NCBI RefSeq assembly: GCF_014805685.1
Contig: NC_060909.1
Location: 2,779,792-2,843,791, forward strand
Length of the DNA: 64,000 nt
DNA from: Silurus meridionalis
Taxonomy: Eukaryota; Chordata; Actinopteri; Siluriformes; Siluridae
Direction of reading: 5' to 3'
Position numbers and translations under genes: made by a program
Shown: piece after piece, positions 33,601 through 39,500 of the stretch
Layout: each line of letters begins with the position of its first letter
How positions within the stretch are numbered: the stretch's first letter is position 1
Notes under the pieces: model-generated
Told to the model about the DNA's origin: nothing
What the model saw: only the letters and a program-made list of their open reading frames with translations
Database searches by the model: none

Positions 33601-35831
33601 CGCACATAAGTGCTCGTATGATGATTAATCAGCGTTCCTGGTGTCTAGATGCTGCAGTTCTTTTTGTCTTTATTTGTACATTGTGCATTAAGTTAACACG
33701 AGGCCACGCTCTGCGTTTTCTCTCATGTAAGATGATTGATGAGCCGTGTGCAGAACGATCTTAATACATTAAACCCACATTCCTTTCCATAGGGGCATGG
33801 AAATGGTTTTCGGTGTCTTCACGATACATATATCTGTACATACATGCCTGACGGCACGGTGGAATGCGTGCAAGCCGCTCCCTTTTCCCTGAGCATCGAA
33901 TGAAATATGTGATGTAATGTGAAGCTAAAACTGTCCTGTGTTTGTGTCTGAGGAAGATTTATGGATTCTTTATTAATCTATTTCGCATCAGACTAGAAAT
34001 CGATATCGCTATATGTGGCACATGCATGTGCCTTTAGTATTTGTTTAATGAAAACAAGTAGAAATCCGTTTGTTTTGTCTCGATTCATGGAAAATGTTGG
34101 CAGATTTATGAATTCAAGCGACTGGTTTATGTTAGGTCCAGTAGGTGGACGAAGACCTCCTGTGAGACCTCCTGTGAGACCTCCCACTCAGCAGCAGCCA
34201 CAGCCTCGTCTGGAACGAGATGAGAACAGTAACTACCTGCCGCGGACGCACAGCACAGGTCAGCACATGTAAATCATCAATGCTGCATTTACTTCAGTTC
34301 ATTCTGACTCATCACAATGTCACAGCTTCGGTTTCGCAGATACAAAACACAGCTTCGGTTTTGTTACAGGTTACTGTGGGAAATGCAGGAAGGTGAAGGG
34401 GCGTGGAGAGCGGCAGAAGCAGTACTGCCAGAAGGATTATGGTAATTATTGTTTTGAAATCATTATACACCTAGAATTGTAACTATTAGTGGTGTAACGG
34501 TACATGTATTCGTGCCGAAGGGTTTCGGTACAGGGCTTTCGGTACGGTGCACGTGTGTATCGAATGAAATCCTTTTTTATGTGGGGAACACAGTTAAAAG
34601 TTCCCTCACGGACGTAATGAGTGGGCGAACGCAAGTTTGTTCGGTCTCCACCTCGCACTTTGAGCGCAGTTATTGGTATTATACTTAAAAACATACACCA
34701 CAATGGCAGGAGCATGGAAAAATAAACTAGAATTAGCGCTATGGGTACTCACTCCGTACCGGAAAATACGATTTGTAGTGCGTCGTTTTCAGCACACGCA
34801 AAATCGCGATCGCTTTCCATGGTTTTTACGACGGTCGAGCGATATGGATTCTTTAGCGTTTTATGTCCAAATTCAAGAATTTCTTTTAAAAGGAGATCCT
34901 GACAAATCTACTTATCGAAGGAGTTTGTTAAAGTTTGCTAAAATAAGTAGCCCAGTTAAGTAAAGCATATCTTTTGAAAATTGTATATGTTAAACGTGCA
35001 CTTCTGTATTACCCAGACAATGGGTAATTTTTTTATTTATTTATTTCGTTTTATTTAATTAATTGAATTTGCTCCAATTTAACTGATTACTGAATCAATA
35101 TATTAAAAAGTGTATTGCATTTTTTTTATTCTATTTAATTTTTATAAAATATTATAAAATATTATTTTATATATTATTTAACCAAGCAGGCGTTTTGTTT
35201 TATTTTTAATATATTTAAAAATTGTTTAAAAAATTTGGTTTGGTTCACAAATGTTAATAATAATAAACTGCGTTAATAAAAAACGACACGCAGTTTTATG
35301 TTTTGCTTCTCTTCCCCCTAAACGTATCGACATTAAACCGAACCGTGACATAAAAACCCAAGTACTTACTTACGAAGTTTGTGTAACGTTCCACCTATAA
35401 TATATAATTATAATCTTAACTATTTTAGTTATAATCGAACTGACAAAAATAGAGCTAAAGGGGTACAAACTTTTGCACTCAACCAACAATTTATTTTTTC
35501 AGTCTTCAGAGCCAAGATCTTGGGGAAGGTCTACATTGGCCAGGAGACACGATACGACGTGCAAATTATCCACACGTACCGCAACAGCTTCCGTCTGGGA
35601 CGCCGGGAATACCTATGGACCCCCAACAGGTGTGACTGCCCCCCACTGGATGAGGGCTATCAGTACGTGCTAATGGTCAGGCGTCACGTGAATCATGAGC
35701 AAACACTCGATCGCATTCTGCTAGAGGAGGACAGCTACGCTCAGCTTTACCGGCCACGTGAGGACAGCCTACTGCGCCCCCTGGAGGATCGTTGCAATAA
35801 TAGGGGACTGAGAACTCACCAGAGAGGGTAG
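11381..35831 (+). CDS. adamtsl5: ADAMTS-like protein 5 (secreted matrix glycoprotein)
   Basis: Thirteen coding exons with phase-compatible GT-AG junctions encode about 543 residues. Visible domains are a signal peptide (about residues 8-28), a thrombospondin type-1 repeat (about 52-100, with WxxWxxW at 53/56/59 and CSRSCGGG), a cysteine-rich region (about 101-220), a spacer (about 220-325), a Thr- and Pro-rich linker (about 340-400) and a C-terminal netrin-like domain (about 412-543). The order matches human ADAMTSL5 (about 471-481 residues), including [10 protein letters not shown] and GIEYEYWLP. There is no protease domain, as expected for ADAMTS-like proteins. ADAMTSL5 is known as an extracellular heparin-binding, fibrillin-associated protein. 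The linker is longer than in human. The extreme N-terminus (first 7 residues) is the least certain part. Confidence 0.93.
11650..12035 (+). mobile_element. Dispersed repeat family R copy
   Basis: It contains 'CATGAACAGCCTAAAGATCC', 'CCTTTTTGAGTCTGGTTC', 'CTCAAGGTTTCTTCCTCATG' and 'CTTTGAGACAATGTCCATTG', ending in an A-rich AAATAAATAAA tail. The same order recurs at 24570-25060 (reverse), 49725-50145 and elsewhere. The tail and copy number suggest retroposition. Confidence 0.7.
12055..12265 (-). mobile_element. Tc1-like fossil (family T), antisense, internal part only
   Basis: 'CTCTATAGCAGGAGATCTTC', 'TTGCATTATCATGCTGGGAC' and 'GGTTTGGGTCTTGTAGTT' identify the transposase-derived interior. 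The ends are not recognisable. Confidence 0.6.
12775..13020 (-). mobile_element. Tc1-like fossil (family T), antisense, with one terminus
   Basis: It runs from 'TTCCACTTTATCCC' through 'GTCATGCTGGAACAGGTTTG' to the terminal 'GTGTCCCAATACTTTTGGCA' and 'ACATAGTGTG'. Confidence 0.7.
13207..13238. repeat. (AC)n microsatellite
   Basis: Dinucleotide run in adamtsl5 intron 1. Smaller (AC)n runs are at about 13651-13672 and 14823-14843. Confidence 0.95.
13795..13890 (-). mobile_element. Tc1-like fossil (family T) fragment
   Basis: 'GAAGCATGTAAACCAGATCT' followed by 'CAAGGAGCTCACAGGTTCGG' matches the copy at 51285-51370. Confidence 0.5.
13955..14370 (+). mobile_element. Tc1-like fossil (family T), sense orientation
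   Basis: A terminus-like 'CTATATGGACAGTAGGATTG' is followed by 'GGTCACCTGACCTTTCCTGC', 'AGCATGACAATACCCCTGTG', 'GAAGATCTGCTTTACATGGG' and 'GGGACTAAATGTGGAATG'. These correspond to the 3' third of a Tc1-type transposase with stops and deletions. Confidence 0.75.
14371..14660. other. Complex intronic sequence with clustered nuclear-receptor half-sites
   Basis: No repeat is recognised. At 14582-14602 the sequence holds TGACCC-A-GGGTCA and GGGTCA-AA-GGGTCA arrangements, with 'TTGACCTTGG' upstream near 14499. This could be a regulatory element of adamtsl5 intron 1; see findings. Confidence 0.3.
14955..15130 (+). mobile_element. tRNA-derived SINE copy (family A)
   Basis: 'AGTGGCTCAATAGATCTGAT', 'AGAAGGTCTGGGTTCAAGC' (box-B-like), 'GGGCCCTTGAGCAAGGCCC' and 'CTCTGCTTTAGGGGCACGG' are typical of the family. 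Confidence 0.75.
15252..15480 (+). mobile_element. hAT-like MITE fragment and adjoining AT-rich sequence
   Basis: 'ACTAGGGCTGCAACTAACGA' then 'TTATTAATCGGATTAAAAAA' is a terminus typical of abundant fish hAT-type MITEs. A (TA)n run follows at 15541-15562. Confidence 0.55.
15660..15995 (+). mobile_element. Dispersed repeat family X copy
   Basis: 'GCTGCTTTTCTGCTCACCA', 'GCAGCAGTTTCTGAAATACT', 'GAAGCTCTTGACCTGTATCT' and 'GTACAGGTGTTCCTATTAAA' form a common teleost repeat. A second, more eroded copy is at 33370-33510. The 117-residue open frame here is not a gene. Confidence 0.6.
16075..16430 (-). mobile_element. Tc1-like fossil (family T), antisense
   Basis: 'TTAGTCCCCATTTGCTGTCA', 'CTCTTCTGGGAAGATGTTCC', 'CATACTGGAACAGGTTTGGG' and a terminal 'TAGTTTTGTCCATATAGT' mark a fairly complete antisense copy. 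Confidence 0.75.
16955..17027 (+). CDS. adamtsl5: adamtsl5 coding exon 2 (signal peptide)
   Basis: The acceptor TTTCTAG ends at 16954 and the donor CAA|GTAAGA begins at 17028. It encodes [16 protein letters not shown], a basic start plus hydrophobic core, then PDCLSSQQ, a plausible cleavage region. Its phases fit both neighbours. Confidence 0.8.
17028..17550. other. adamtsl5: Complex non-repetitive start of adamtsl5 intron 2
   Basis: No repeat is recognised from the donor to the (AC)n run. The sequence includes 'CCAATCATTGGCCCAATA' and 'GCTGATTGTTTGGCTGTCAG'. It could hold regulatory sequence; no function is shown. Confidence 0.4.
17551..17602. repeat. (AC)n microsatellite
   Basis: About 52 nt of AC dinucleotides in adamtsl5 intron 2. 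Confidence 0.97.
18020..18090 (+). mobile_element. RTE LINE or SINE 3'-tail fragment
   Basis: 'GATCCGCTGTGGCAACCCCT' followed by 'AATGGGAGCAGCCGAAAGAA' is nearly identical to the 3' end of the RTE copy at 50472-50975. Confidence 0.8.
18143..18786. mobile_element. MITE-like element with 'ATAAGCCGC' ends
   Basis: The left end reads 'TACCGTATTTTCCGGACTAT', then AAGCCGC; the right part reads 'GCGGCTTATAGACAGGTGCG' and ends in TTACGGTA, giving short imperfect inverted ends around TACCGTA/TACGGTA. No transposase is encoded. This family is common in fish genomes (recalled knowledge). Confidence 0.65.
18841..18863. repeat. Poly(A) tract
   Basis: Uninterrupted run of about 23 A just before a Tc1-like fossil. 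Confidence 0.9.
18885..19225 (+). mobile_element. Tc1-like fossil (family T), sense
   Basis: 'AAAAGTATTGGGACGCCATA', 'AGGCCCAAACCTGTTCCAGC', 'TTTACATGGGTTGGACTGGA' and 'ACATCTTTCCAGAAGAGTGA' follow the family order. Confidence 0.75.
19226..19630. other. Complex intronic stretch, possible conserved non-coding element
   Basis: Unlike its surroundings, this stretch has balanced composition, no recognised repeat and several homeodomain-like motifs (TTAATCC, CATTAATCC, TTTAATGAGG). It lies in adamtsl5 intron 2. The 107-residue open frame over it has no recognisable protein. Confidence 0.3.
19659..19708. repeat. (GT)n microsatellite
   Basis: About 48 nt of GT dinucleotides. Confidence 0.97.
19848..20280 (+). 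mobile_element. Tc1-like fossil (family T), sense, well-preserved left end
   Basis: It begins 'CACTATATGGACAAAAGTAT', the best-preserved terminus of the family. It continues through 'CCAGCATGGTGATGCCCCTG', 'CTCAACCCTACTAAACACCT' and 'GGGACTAAATGTGGAATG'. The translated pieces match a Tc1 transposase C-terminus with frame changes. Confidence 0.8.
20316..20364. repeat. (TA)n microsatellite
   Basis: About 49 nt of TA dinucleotides. Confidence 0.97.
20400..20720. other. Complex intronic stretch without recognised repeat
   Basis: Mixed composition with motifs such as 'TTTTAATTGACAGACATGAG' and 'GATTAATTCGCC'. It may be regulatory; no other support. Confidence 0.25.
20940..21065 (-). mobile_element. 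tRNA-derived SINE copy (family A), reverse
   Basis: 'GGGTTAAGGGCTTTGCTCAA', then GGGACCAGCAG, then 'TGGGATTTGAACTCACAACC' is the reverse complement of the family consensus. Confidence 0.75.
21100..21230 (+). mobile_element. tRNA-derived SINE copy (family A)
   Basis: 'GGGGGTTCAAGCTCCTGTAT', CACCAAGCTGCCACC and 'GGGCCCCTGAGCAAGACCC' are family A landmarks, inverted relative to the adjacent copy. Confidence 0.65.
21590..22200. mobile_element. Dispersed repeat family Y (MITE-like)
   Basis: 'CAGTGGTGGATGAATGACAC', 'AAGTAGAGATACAATCAGTA' and 'CACTTGAGTAAAAGTGCAAA' mark one end, and 'AAGTTCAAGTAAAAGTTTTC' the other. The copy at 38284-38990 is arranged in reverse and shares the interior. No protein is encoded. 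Confidence 0.6.
22485..22630 (+). CDS. adamtsl5: adamtsl5 coding exon 3 (thrombospondin type-1 repeat)
   Basis: The acceptor GATAG ends at 22484 and the donor AG|GTATGG starts at 22631. A basic linker leads into [19 protein letters not shown] and RRRTC, a classic TSR with three tryptophans and the CSxxCGGG motif. Confidence 0.9.
22799..22859 (+). CDS. adamtsl5: adamtsl5 coding exon 4 (end of TSR)
   Basis: The acceptor TTTAAG ends at 22798 and the donor AAG|GTATAA starts at 22860. It encodes [20 protein letters not shown], the second half of the TSR with its last cysteines. It matches the human ECxGxxxxYRLC pattern. Confidence 0.88.
23127..23631 (+). mobile_element. mariner-like element, inactive copy 1
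   Basis: The ends are inverted: 'GGTATCAGAAAGTTTCCAGA' at the left and 'CGTCTCGAAACTTTGTA' at the right. The interior translates in broken pieces resembling the mariner transposase C-terminus (EDGNPAQ, then the RRLPG...EWQER region). It is heavily deleted. Copies 2 and 3 are at 28436-28870 and about 40740-41214. Confidence 0.75.
23764..24180 (+). mobile_element. Tc1-like fossil (family T), sense
   Basis: It runs from 'CGGACAAAAGTATTGGGGCA' through 'GCTCCATGAAGATATGCTTT' to 'GACCAAATGTGGAATGGGAT'. Confidence 0.75.
24570..25060 (-). mobile_element. Dispersed repeat family R copy, reverse
   Basis: The reverse complement carries 'CTGTTTATGTGGAACCGTCT'-type landmarks, 'GAGTCTGGTTCTTCTCAAGG' and 'GAGTTTTTCCTTCGCCACAG'. 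It is one of the longest copies. Confidence 0.65.
25065..25365 (+). mobile_element. Dispersed repeat family R copy
   Basis: 'AAAGGCTCTGGCATGGGGGA', 'GACTGTAGAAGGTTGTAGAA', then TCAAGTCAAGTCAAG and 'TTTTGAGTCTGGTTTCTCTA' match the copy at 49725-50145. Confidence 0.65.
25581..25621. repeat. (GT)n microsatellite close to adamtsl5 exon 5
   Basis: A (GT)n run ends about 33 nt before the splice acceptor of exon 5. Confidence 0.97.
25655..25760 (+). CDS. adamtsl5: adamtsl5 coding exon 5 (cysteine-rich region)
   Basis: The acceptor TTAAACAG ends at 25654 and the donor GGAG|GTCAGT starts at 25761. It encodes [14 protein letters not shown] and [10 protein letters not shown], matching human ADAMTSL5 at the same place. 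Confidence 0.95.
25850..25977 (+). CDS. adamtsl5: adamtsl5 coding exon 6 (cysteine-rich region)
   Basis: The acceptor TCCCAG ends at 25849 and the donor CTG|GTGAGG starts at 25978. It encodes [20 protein letters not shown], then RVLDGTPCS and CVNGKCL, the signature ADAMTS cysteine-rich segment. Confidence 0.96.
25978..26461. other. Start of adamtsl5 intron 6, no recognised element
   Basis: Nothing beyond a short pyrimidine-rich tract near 26015-26050 is recognised. Confidence 0.6.
26462..26760 (-). mobile_element. Tc1-like fossil (family T), antisense
   Basis: 'GCTTCAGGAAGATGTTCCAC', 'GAGATCAGAGCTCTATAGCA', 'GATCTTCACGGAGCTGCTTT' and 'AAAGGTTTGGGTCTCCTAGT' follow the family order. Confidence 0.75.
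26761..28134. other. adamtsl5 intron 6, mixed sequence without recognised genes
   Basis: No exon consistent with ADAMTSL5 and no recognised repeat was found. An imperfect inverted pair, 'CAGAGGACCACCTGCAGGAG' against 'AAGCAGGTGGTC', sits near 27092-27122. Some segments (27180-27560, 27780-28020) have complex composition. Confidence 0.5.
28135..28285 (+). mobile_element. tRNA-derived SINE copy (family A)
   Basis: 'AGAAGGTCATGAGTTCAAAT' is a good B box, followed by 'GCAAGGCCCTTAACCCTCAA', 'CTGCTCAGTTGTATGAATGA' and a 'CACTCTGGATAAGAGC' 3' region. Confidence 0.8.
28436..28870 (-). mobile_element. mariner-like element, inactive copy 2
   Basis: The left end reads 'GGGGTATCAAAAGGTTTTGA', then GACTCACTC. 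On the minus strand, 28689-28498 is open and reads [15 protein letters not shown], then [14 protein letters not shown], the C-terminal end of a mariner-type transposase. The catalytic core is lost. Confidence 0.8.
28890..29095 (+). mobile_element. tRNA-derived SINE copy (family A)
   Basis: 'GTAGCTTAGTGATTAAAATG', 'GAAAGGTCATGATTTCCAAT' and 'CTTAACCCTCAACTACTCGG' are in family order, ending in an ATGTAAATGTAA-type tail. Confidence 0.8.
29239..29362 (+). CDS. adamtsl5: adamtsl5 coding exon 7 (cysteine-rich region)
   Basis: The acceptor GTGTGTAG ends at 29238 and the donor CTCG|GTCAGT starts at 29363. It encodes [20 protein letters not shown], then GGQNTTC, matching the human LxxDRCGxCGG...C pattern. 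Confidence 0.95.
29906..29989 (+). CDS. adamtsl5: adamtsl5 coding exon 8 (spacer start)
   Basis: The acceptor CTCAACAG ends at 29905 and the donor TTAG|GTTAGA starts at 29990. It encodes [20 protein letters not shown], then NSKNYL, the conserved opening of ADAMTS spacers. Confidence 0.95.
30058..31130 (+). mobile_element. Tc1-like element ('GTTTGGAAA' family) interrupted by another insertion
   Basis: The left end is 'GCGCCTGTCAAGAGTTTGGA' and the matching inverted right end lies near 31105-31125 ('TTTCCACACGTTTGGCAGAC'). Between them, about 30460-30770 holds a different element: 'GCTAGCCACTTCCTGGTTAG', (GT)n at 30597-30631 and sequence shared with 56400-56720. This gives a nested arrangement in adamtsl5 intron 8. 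Confidence 0.5.
31495..32075 (+). mobile_element. CCAATTCC-ended MITE, copy 1
   Basis: The left end is 'ACAACCCCAATTCCAAAAAA'; the right end is 'AACCTTTTTGGAATTGCGTT', an inverted match. The interior shares 'AAAACAGAATGCAGTGGTTT' and 'TTCTGGGTGTCCTTTGTTGT' with the copy at 45340-45870. It is non-coding and about 580 bp long. Confidence 0.8.
32223..32386 (+). CDS. adamtsl5: adamtsl5 coding exon 9 (spacer)
   Basis: The acceptor GACCCAG ends at 32222 and the donor ATG|GTGAGT starts at 32387. It encodes [20 protein letters not shown], then [13 protein letters not shown], aligned with human GRYVLNGHW...YEAAGTHVVYTR. Confidence 0.95.
32540..32741 (+). CDS. adamtsl5: adamtsl5 coding exon 10 (end of spacer, poly-Thr linker)
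   Basis: The acceptor CCTGCAG ends at 32539 and the donor TGGG|GTGAAA starts at 32742. [14 protein letters not shown] closes the spacer. Ten consecutive threonines (ACN codons, about 32673-32703) and a proline-rich segment ending VPTQPSW follow. Confidence 0.93.
32935..33080 (+). mobile_element. tRNA-derived SINE copy (family A)
   Basis: 'GTTAGCTTAGTGGTTCCAGT', 'CCAACCTCACCAAGCTCCCA' and 'CCCTGAGCAAAGCCCTTAAC' are in family order. Confidence 0.75.
33120..33310 (+). mobile_element. tRNA-derived SINE copy (family A)
   Basis: 'GGTAGCTGTTTGGTTAAGAT', 'AGAAGGTCATAAGTTAAAAT' and the 3' 'CACTCTGGATAATGGCATCT', then GCCAAATGC. It lies directly after another copy in the same orientation. Confidence 0.8.
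33370..33510 (+). mobile_element. Dispersed repeat family X, eroded copy
   Basis: 'AAATGCTTTTCTGCTCAGCA' and 'CTGCCACATGATTGGATAAA' match the copy at 15660-15995. Confidence 0.5.
33511..34135. other. End of adamtsl5 intron 10, no recognised element
   Basis: Complex sequence without recognised repeats. No exon-like segment fits the reading frame here. Confidence 0.5.
34136..34258 (+). CDS. adamtsl5: adamtsl5 coding exon 11 (proline-rich linker)
   Basis: The acceptor TGTTAG ends at 34135 and the donor ACAG|GTCAGC starts at 34259. It encodes [20 protein letters not shown], then [12 protein letters not shown] 15-nt unit encoding PPVR is duplicated in tandem. It resembles the human linker in composition only. 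Confidence 0.85.
34370..34441 (+). CDS. adamtsl5: adamtsl5 coding exon 12 (start of netrin-like domain)
   Basis: The acceptor TTACAG ends at 34369 and the donor TATG|GTAATT starts at 34442. It encodes [20 protein letters not shown], then KDY. The first conserved NTR cysteine aligns with human YCGSDFVFQARVLG across the next junction. Basic residues could bind heparin (inference). Confidence 0.9.
34488..35360. mobile_element. hAT-like MITE in adamtsl5 intron 12
   Basis: The left end is 'TAGTGGTGTAACGGTACATG' and the right part 'AACCGAACCGTGACATAAAA', the terminal style of a common fish hAT-type family. Interior segments recur at 56400-57150. The 96-residue open frame inside it is not conserved with anything I recognise. 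Confidence 0.65.
35503..35831 (+). CDS. adamtsl5: adamtsl5 coding exon 13 (netrin-like domain, stop)
   Basis: The acceptor TTTTTTCAG ends at 35502 and TAG is at 35829-35831. It encodes [20 protein letters not shown], then [16 protein letters not shown] and PLEDRCNN, aligned with human FQARVLG...QETRYEV...EYVWAPGHCPCP...ARRCPG. Confidence 0.97.
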
Positions 35832-36169
35832 AAAAGGCACGAGCTTGTGTTCATCTTGCACATATTTAATCCTGCTTCTGAAAAAGACACACATGATAAG
35901 ACACATGACATGTTGCTGGCTTTAACGCGTTTCTGTGGATATTACGGGATCCTTTAGGAAGTAATGGAGGTCATGAGTTCCAGAGTTATACGAAGGTTAC
36001 TCACGAAATGAAGCACTTTAGGCGGAATATAGCCTACCTTTAAAAAATGCATATACCAAAGATAAACATATTTTTTGTATCATTATCGTCATTATCATCA
36101 AAGTTAATGTCGCCTTGTATATAGACAAATGTTTTAAAATCCGAGTATAAGATTGGGTTGTGATTTTTC

Positions 36170-36480
36170 CATTATTTAGTCCCCATTTGCTGTTATAATA
36201 ACTTTCACTCTTCTGGGAAGATGTTCCACCAGATTTTGGAGTGTGCTTGTGGAGATTTGTCAGTGATACTAATTAAGCCTGGGGTGCATTCAGAGGTAAA
36301 ATTCGTCCCAAAGGTGTTCAAATTCTTCTAATTTGTTGTTCCATGTAAAGCCGATCTTCACGGAGTTTGCTTTGTGCACAGGGGCATCGTCATGCTGGAA
36401 CAGGTTTGGGTCTCCTAGTTCAAGTGAAAAATGTCATGCTAGCACATCCAGTAACATCCTATAGAGTTGTGTGCCTTCAA
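36170..36480 (-). mobile_element. Tc1-like fossil (family T), antisense
   Basis: 'TTAGTCCCCATTTGCTGTTA', 'CTTCTGGGAAGATGTTCCAC', 'TAAAGCCGATCTTCACGGAG' and 'GGAACAGGTTTGGGTCTCCT' are in family order. Confidence 0.8.
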
Positions 36481-36965
36481 ATTTACTATGCAGTGAATGA
36501 TCAGTTCTTGAAGCTGATGTGGTGTTGGAAGCGCTAAATGTGTCTAATTTCAGGACCTGGCATTCATGAAGATCATACTTTGACACGTTCCTCAACACTT
36601 CGTCAAACCAACACACCCCTTCATGGCTTCAAGTGTCTTCTTTCAGCAGGATTATGATTCCTGCACATCCATAATGCAAAAATTGTTCAGGAACAGTTTG
36701 AGGAACAGTACAAAGAGCATTGACTCGGCAACGAAAACGCTCTTATCCTCTAAAATTTCATCTGATCAAGCATCTGTGGGACGTGCTGGTCTGAACAATG
36801 AAGGCGCCACCTTGCAGAACAACATGCTGTTGTTGGCGTCTTGGTGCCAGATCACATCATAGTACACCTTTAGAGTTCTCGTGGAGTCCAGGATTTGACA
36901 GGACAGAGCTGTTCTGAGGAGAATCTCCATATTATTATTAGTCAGGTGGTTTTAATGTTGTTGTT
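36481..36965 (+). mobile_element. Fossil of another transposase-derived repeat
   Basis: 'AGCAGGATTATGATTCCTGC', 'GAGCATTGACTCGGCAACGA', 'TGATCAAGCATCTGTGGGAC' and 'GTCTTGGTGCCAGATCACAT' resemble the transposase C-terminus of a common teleost DNA repeat (…SNPIEHLWD-like). It is broken by stops; the family is not assigned. Confidence 0.5.
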
Positions 36966-37067
36966 TTTTTATACAGTTAATGTTTTTTGTATAATATTTA
37001 TGATGAAATATATAGACATGATATTTACATGTAAGTATGTGCTTTGTTTTTGCTTATATATATTTTG

Positions 37068-37071
<4 letters not shown>

Positions 37072-37131
<60 letters not shown>
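37072..37131. repeat. (AT)n microsatellite
   Basis: About 60 nt of AT dinucleotides, directly before a MITE. Confidence 0.97.
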
Positions 37132-37133
<2 letters not shown>

Positions 37134-37135
<2 letters not shown>

Positions 37136-37689
37136 GACTGTAAAAAATACGTTGTTAAAAACAAATTCATTTTAACGGCTCAAATTTTATTAACGCGCAA
37201 CTAACGTTAACGTACATCTTCGTTTGAACATTTTTAATACAAATATAAATAAATAAATATAAAAGAGGCGAAATTAAAACCTTCAATGCAACACACATTT
37301 ATTCACGGCTTCTTTTCCTAAATCAGATAATAAAAATAATAATAAACTTAACTGAAAACAAAATCCGCCGTGACGCCGTGACGCACACATCCGGCAATTA
37401 AACTCGTCCGTGTGGAAACGTAGCAAAAGTTCCGTTTGATGTCCTGATGATTTAGGTGATTTAAAAAAATGTATTATTATTCTATTATTCTTGTAGAATA
37501 ATAATACACATAGATTTGCATAAGCGTCCTTATTTGTCCATGCGCATGTTCATTAGAGTTTTTAAAACTTGAAAAGTATTAATTTAAGGTACATTTAGAA
37601 ATGTTCAATTAAGTTGCGATGGATCACGAGGTAACGTGACAATCAAGCGATTAATTAGGATCGAATATTTTAATCAATTGACAGCCCTG
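37134..37689. mobile_element. hAT-like MITE ('AGGGCTGTCA' ends)
   Basis: The left end 'TAGGACTGTAAAAAATACGT' and right end 'TTTAATCAATTGACAGCCCT' are inverted. The interior 'TTTTATTAACGCGCAACTAA' recurs at 62105-62350. Confidence 0.7.
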
Positions 37690-37741
<52 letters not shown>

Positions 37742-37773
37742 GTATACTCTAAAAAATACACACACAGACACAC

Positions 37774-37837
<64 letters not shown>

Positions 37838-37860
37838 TGTGTGTGTGTATTTTTTACTCT
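37690..37860. repeat. (GT)n and (TA)n tract forming an imperfect palindrome
   Basis: (TG)n at 37692-37728 is followed by TATA and then a 105-bp near-palindrome at 37751-37855. AAAAAATACACACACAGACA on the left mirrors TGTCTGTGTGTGTGTATTTT on the right across (AT)n. Confidence 0.9.
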
Positions 37861-38283
37861 CAATGTATTTGTGATACAAAGCATTTATTGAATACCTCAA
37901 GTTGAAGACTGAGTTGATTGTTATCTCGTGATCCATTGATGCAAATCGAACATTTAACGAGGATCTCCATAACGATAAGTAGACATGGACTATGATGCTG
38001 TCCTGAAACTATATCTACATCTATCCACTGTATAATCAGTTATATTTTCTAAGACAATCATTTATATTGTTTATACAGAATGTACACAGTGCACATTTTC
38101 CACACTCCATCAAATCTGAATAATTGTTAACAGACAGTCGAAGGCCCGTGTCAATGAAACATTGCAAGAAAGAGTAGCAGTATATTTCCTGTAGAGTCCC
38201 TTCAACACTTAATTACACACTCTTCTAAATTAAGGCCAAACGATATGGACCCTCTAAATCCTCAAAAGAATATTGGTGTAATC

Positions 38284-38990
38284 GGTGGTGTACAGTAAGG
38301 AAGTAAATGTAATTCATTATTGTACATACGTAGCTTTTTCGTGTATCTGTACTTTACTGAAGTGTTTCCAGTTGGGGAGAATTTTACTTCACTACATTTC
38401 AAGGTCAAATATTTTTTTACCAACTACATTTTGTGAAACCAGTCGTTCGTTTTTATTTATAAGGATACAAACATAACTGGTCAGCGAGTCACCAATCAGG
38501 ATCGAGCGCACCCTCTGTTTTCAACTTGTTTTGATCGGCACTTGGTTGAATCTACTGATCACCAACATACAGTTCGGCATCAGTTCAACAGCAAGCAGAA
38601 CATTCAGAGAGGAAGAAATGAGGACGAAACTCCTGATTTTAACTCACCACAACACACGTGACCTAATTCACATTATTTTTTTTTTAAAAAGGTTTTGGGC
38701 TCATGATAATAGAAATCAATCAGTGTTTGGGTCATTAATATCATTCTATTAATAGATCAGTGTGCTGAGAGTCACATTCAAGTCTTTTTACATAAACTGA
38801 GTTGATTAGGCAAAGAGTCTTGTGATAAAAATGATCATAGAAACATTATATATATATACATATATAATAAATCATAGTACCTTGGATACTTAAGTACATT
38901 TTAAGGCAAAAATGTTTGTACTTTTACTCAAGTTTAAAGTAACTTTTACCTTCAAAGGAGTCATATTTTACCTCATGTATCTCTAATTTT
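38284..38990. mobile_element. Dispersed repeat family Y copy, reverse of 21590-22200
   Basis: 'CGGTGGTGTACAGTAAGGAA', 'TTTTACTTCACTACATTTCA' and 'TTTACTCAAGTTTAAAGTAA' mark the ends. The interior shares reverse-complement sequence with the adamtsl5 intron 2 copy. Confidence 0.6.
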
Positions 38991-39299
38991 ACTCACCTTC
39001 ATGCGTGTCCAATTATTGTCCACTGACCCAAATCCTACATATAAAACCATATCTTTTTTTTTCCATAGGAATGTTTAAAATGCAGAATTTCAGCTTTCCG
39101 TACAGTATTTTGGCGCAAACTACTCCCCCTACTCATCGCATCTCTAGTTCTAAATGGTCATGAGCTGCTTAACCTACATAACAATGGCAAGGGTCCACAC
39201 AAAGTGTGTTTCCTTGTATAGAATGCAACACCGATTGGAAAATGACTCTTTTTGGTTCTCCTTGTTTTCCCAAGTACAGCTGTGTTTGGACAGTAATTG

Positions 39300-39500
39300 G
39301 TGGTGGTAGCTCAGTTGTTAAAACATTGGATTTTGAACACTTTTTAGGACTTTGGATTGAACGGTGGTAATGAGTTCAAATCCCAGCACCATCAAGCTGC
39401 CTCTTCTGGGCCCTTGAGCAGGTACCTTAACTCTCAACTGCTCAGTTCTAAGTCACACTGGATGAGGGCGTCTGCCAAATGCCGTCAATGTAAACGATTG
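39300..39500 (+). mobile_element. tRNA-derived SINE copy (family A)
   Basis: 'GTGGTAGCTCAGTTGTTAAA' (A box), 'GTAATGAGTTCAAATCCCAG' (B box), 'CCCTTGAGCAGGTACCTTAA' and the 3' 'CTGCCAAATGCCGTCAATGT' are all present. It is one of the better copies. Confidence 0.85.

Noticed and set aside
34673..34963. 96-codon open frame in adamtsl5 intron 12
   Set aside because: It lies inside a hAT-like MITE and shows no domain; related copies elsewhere do not preserve it.
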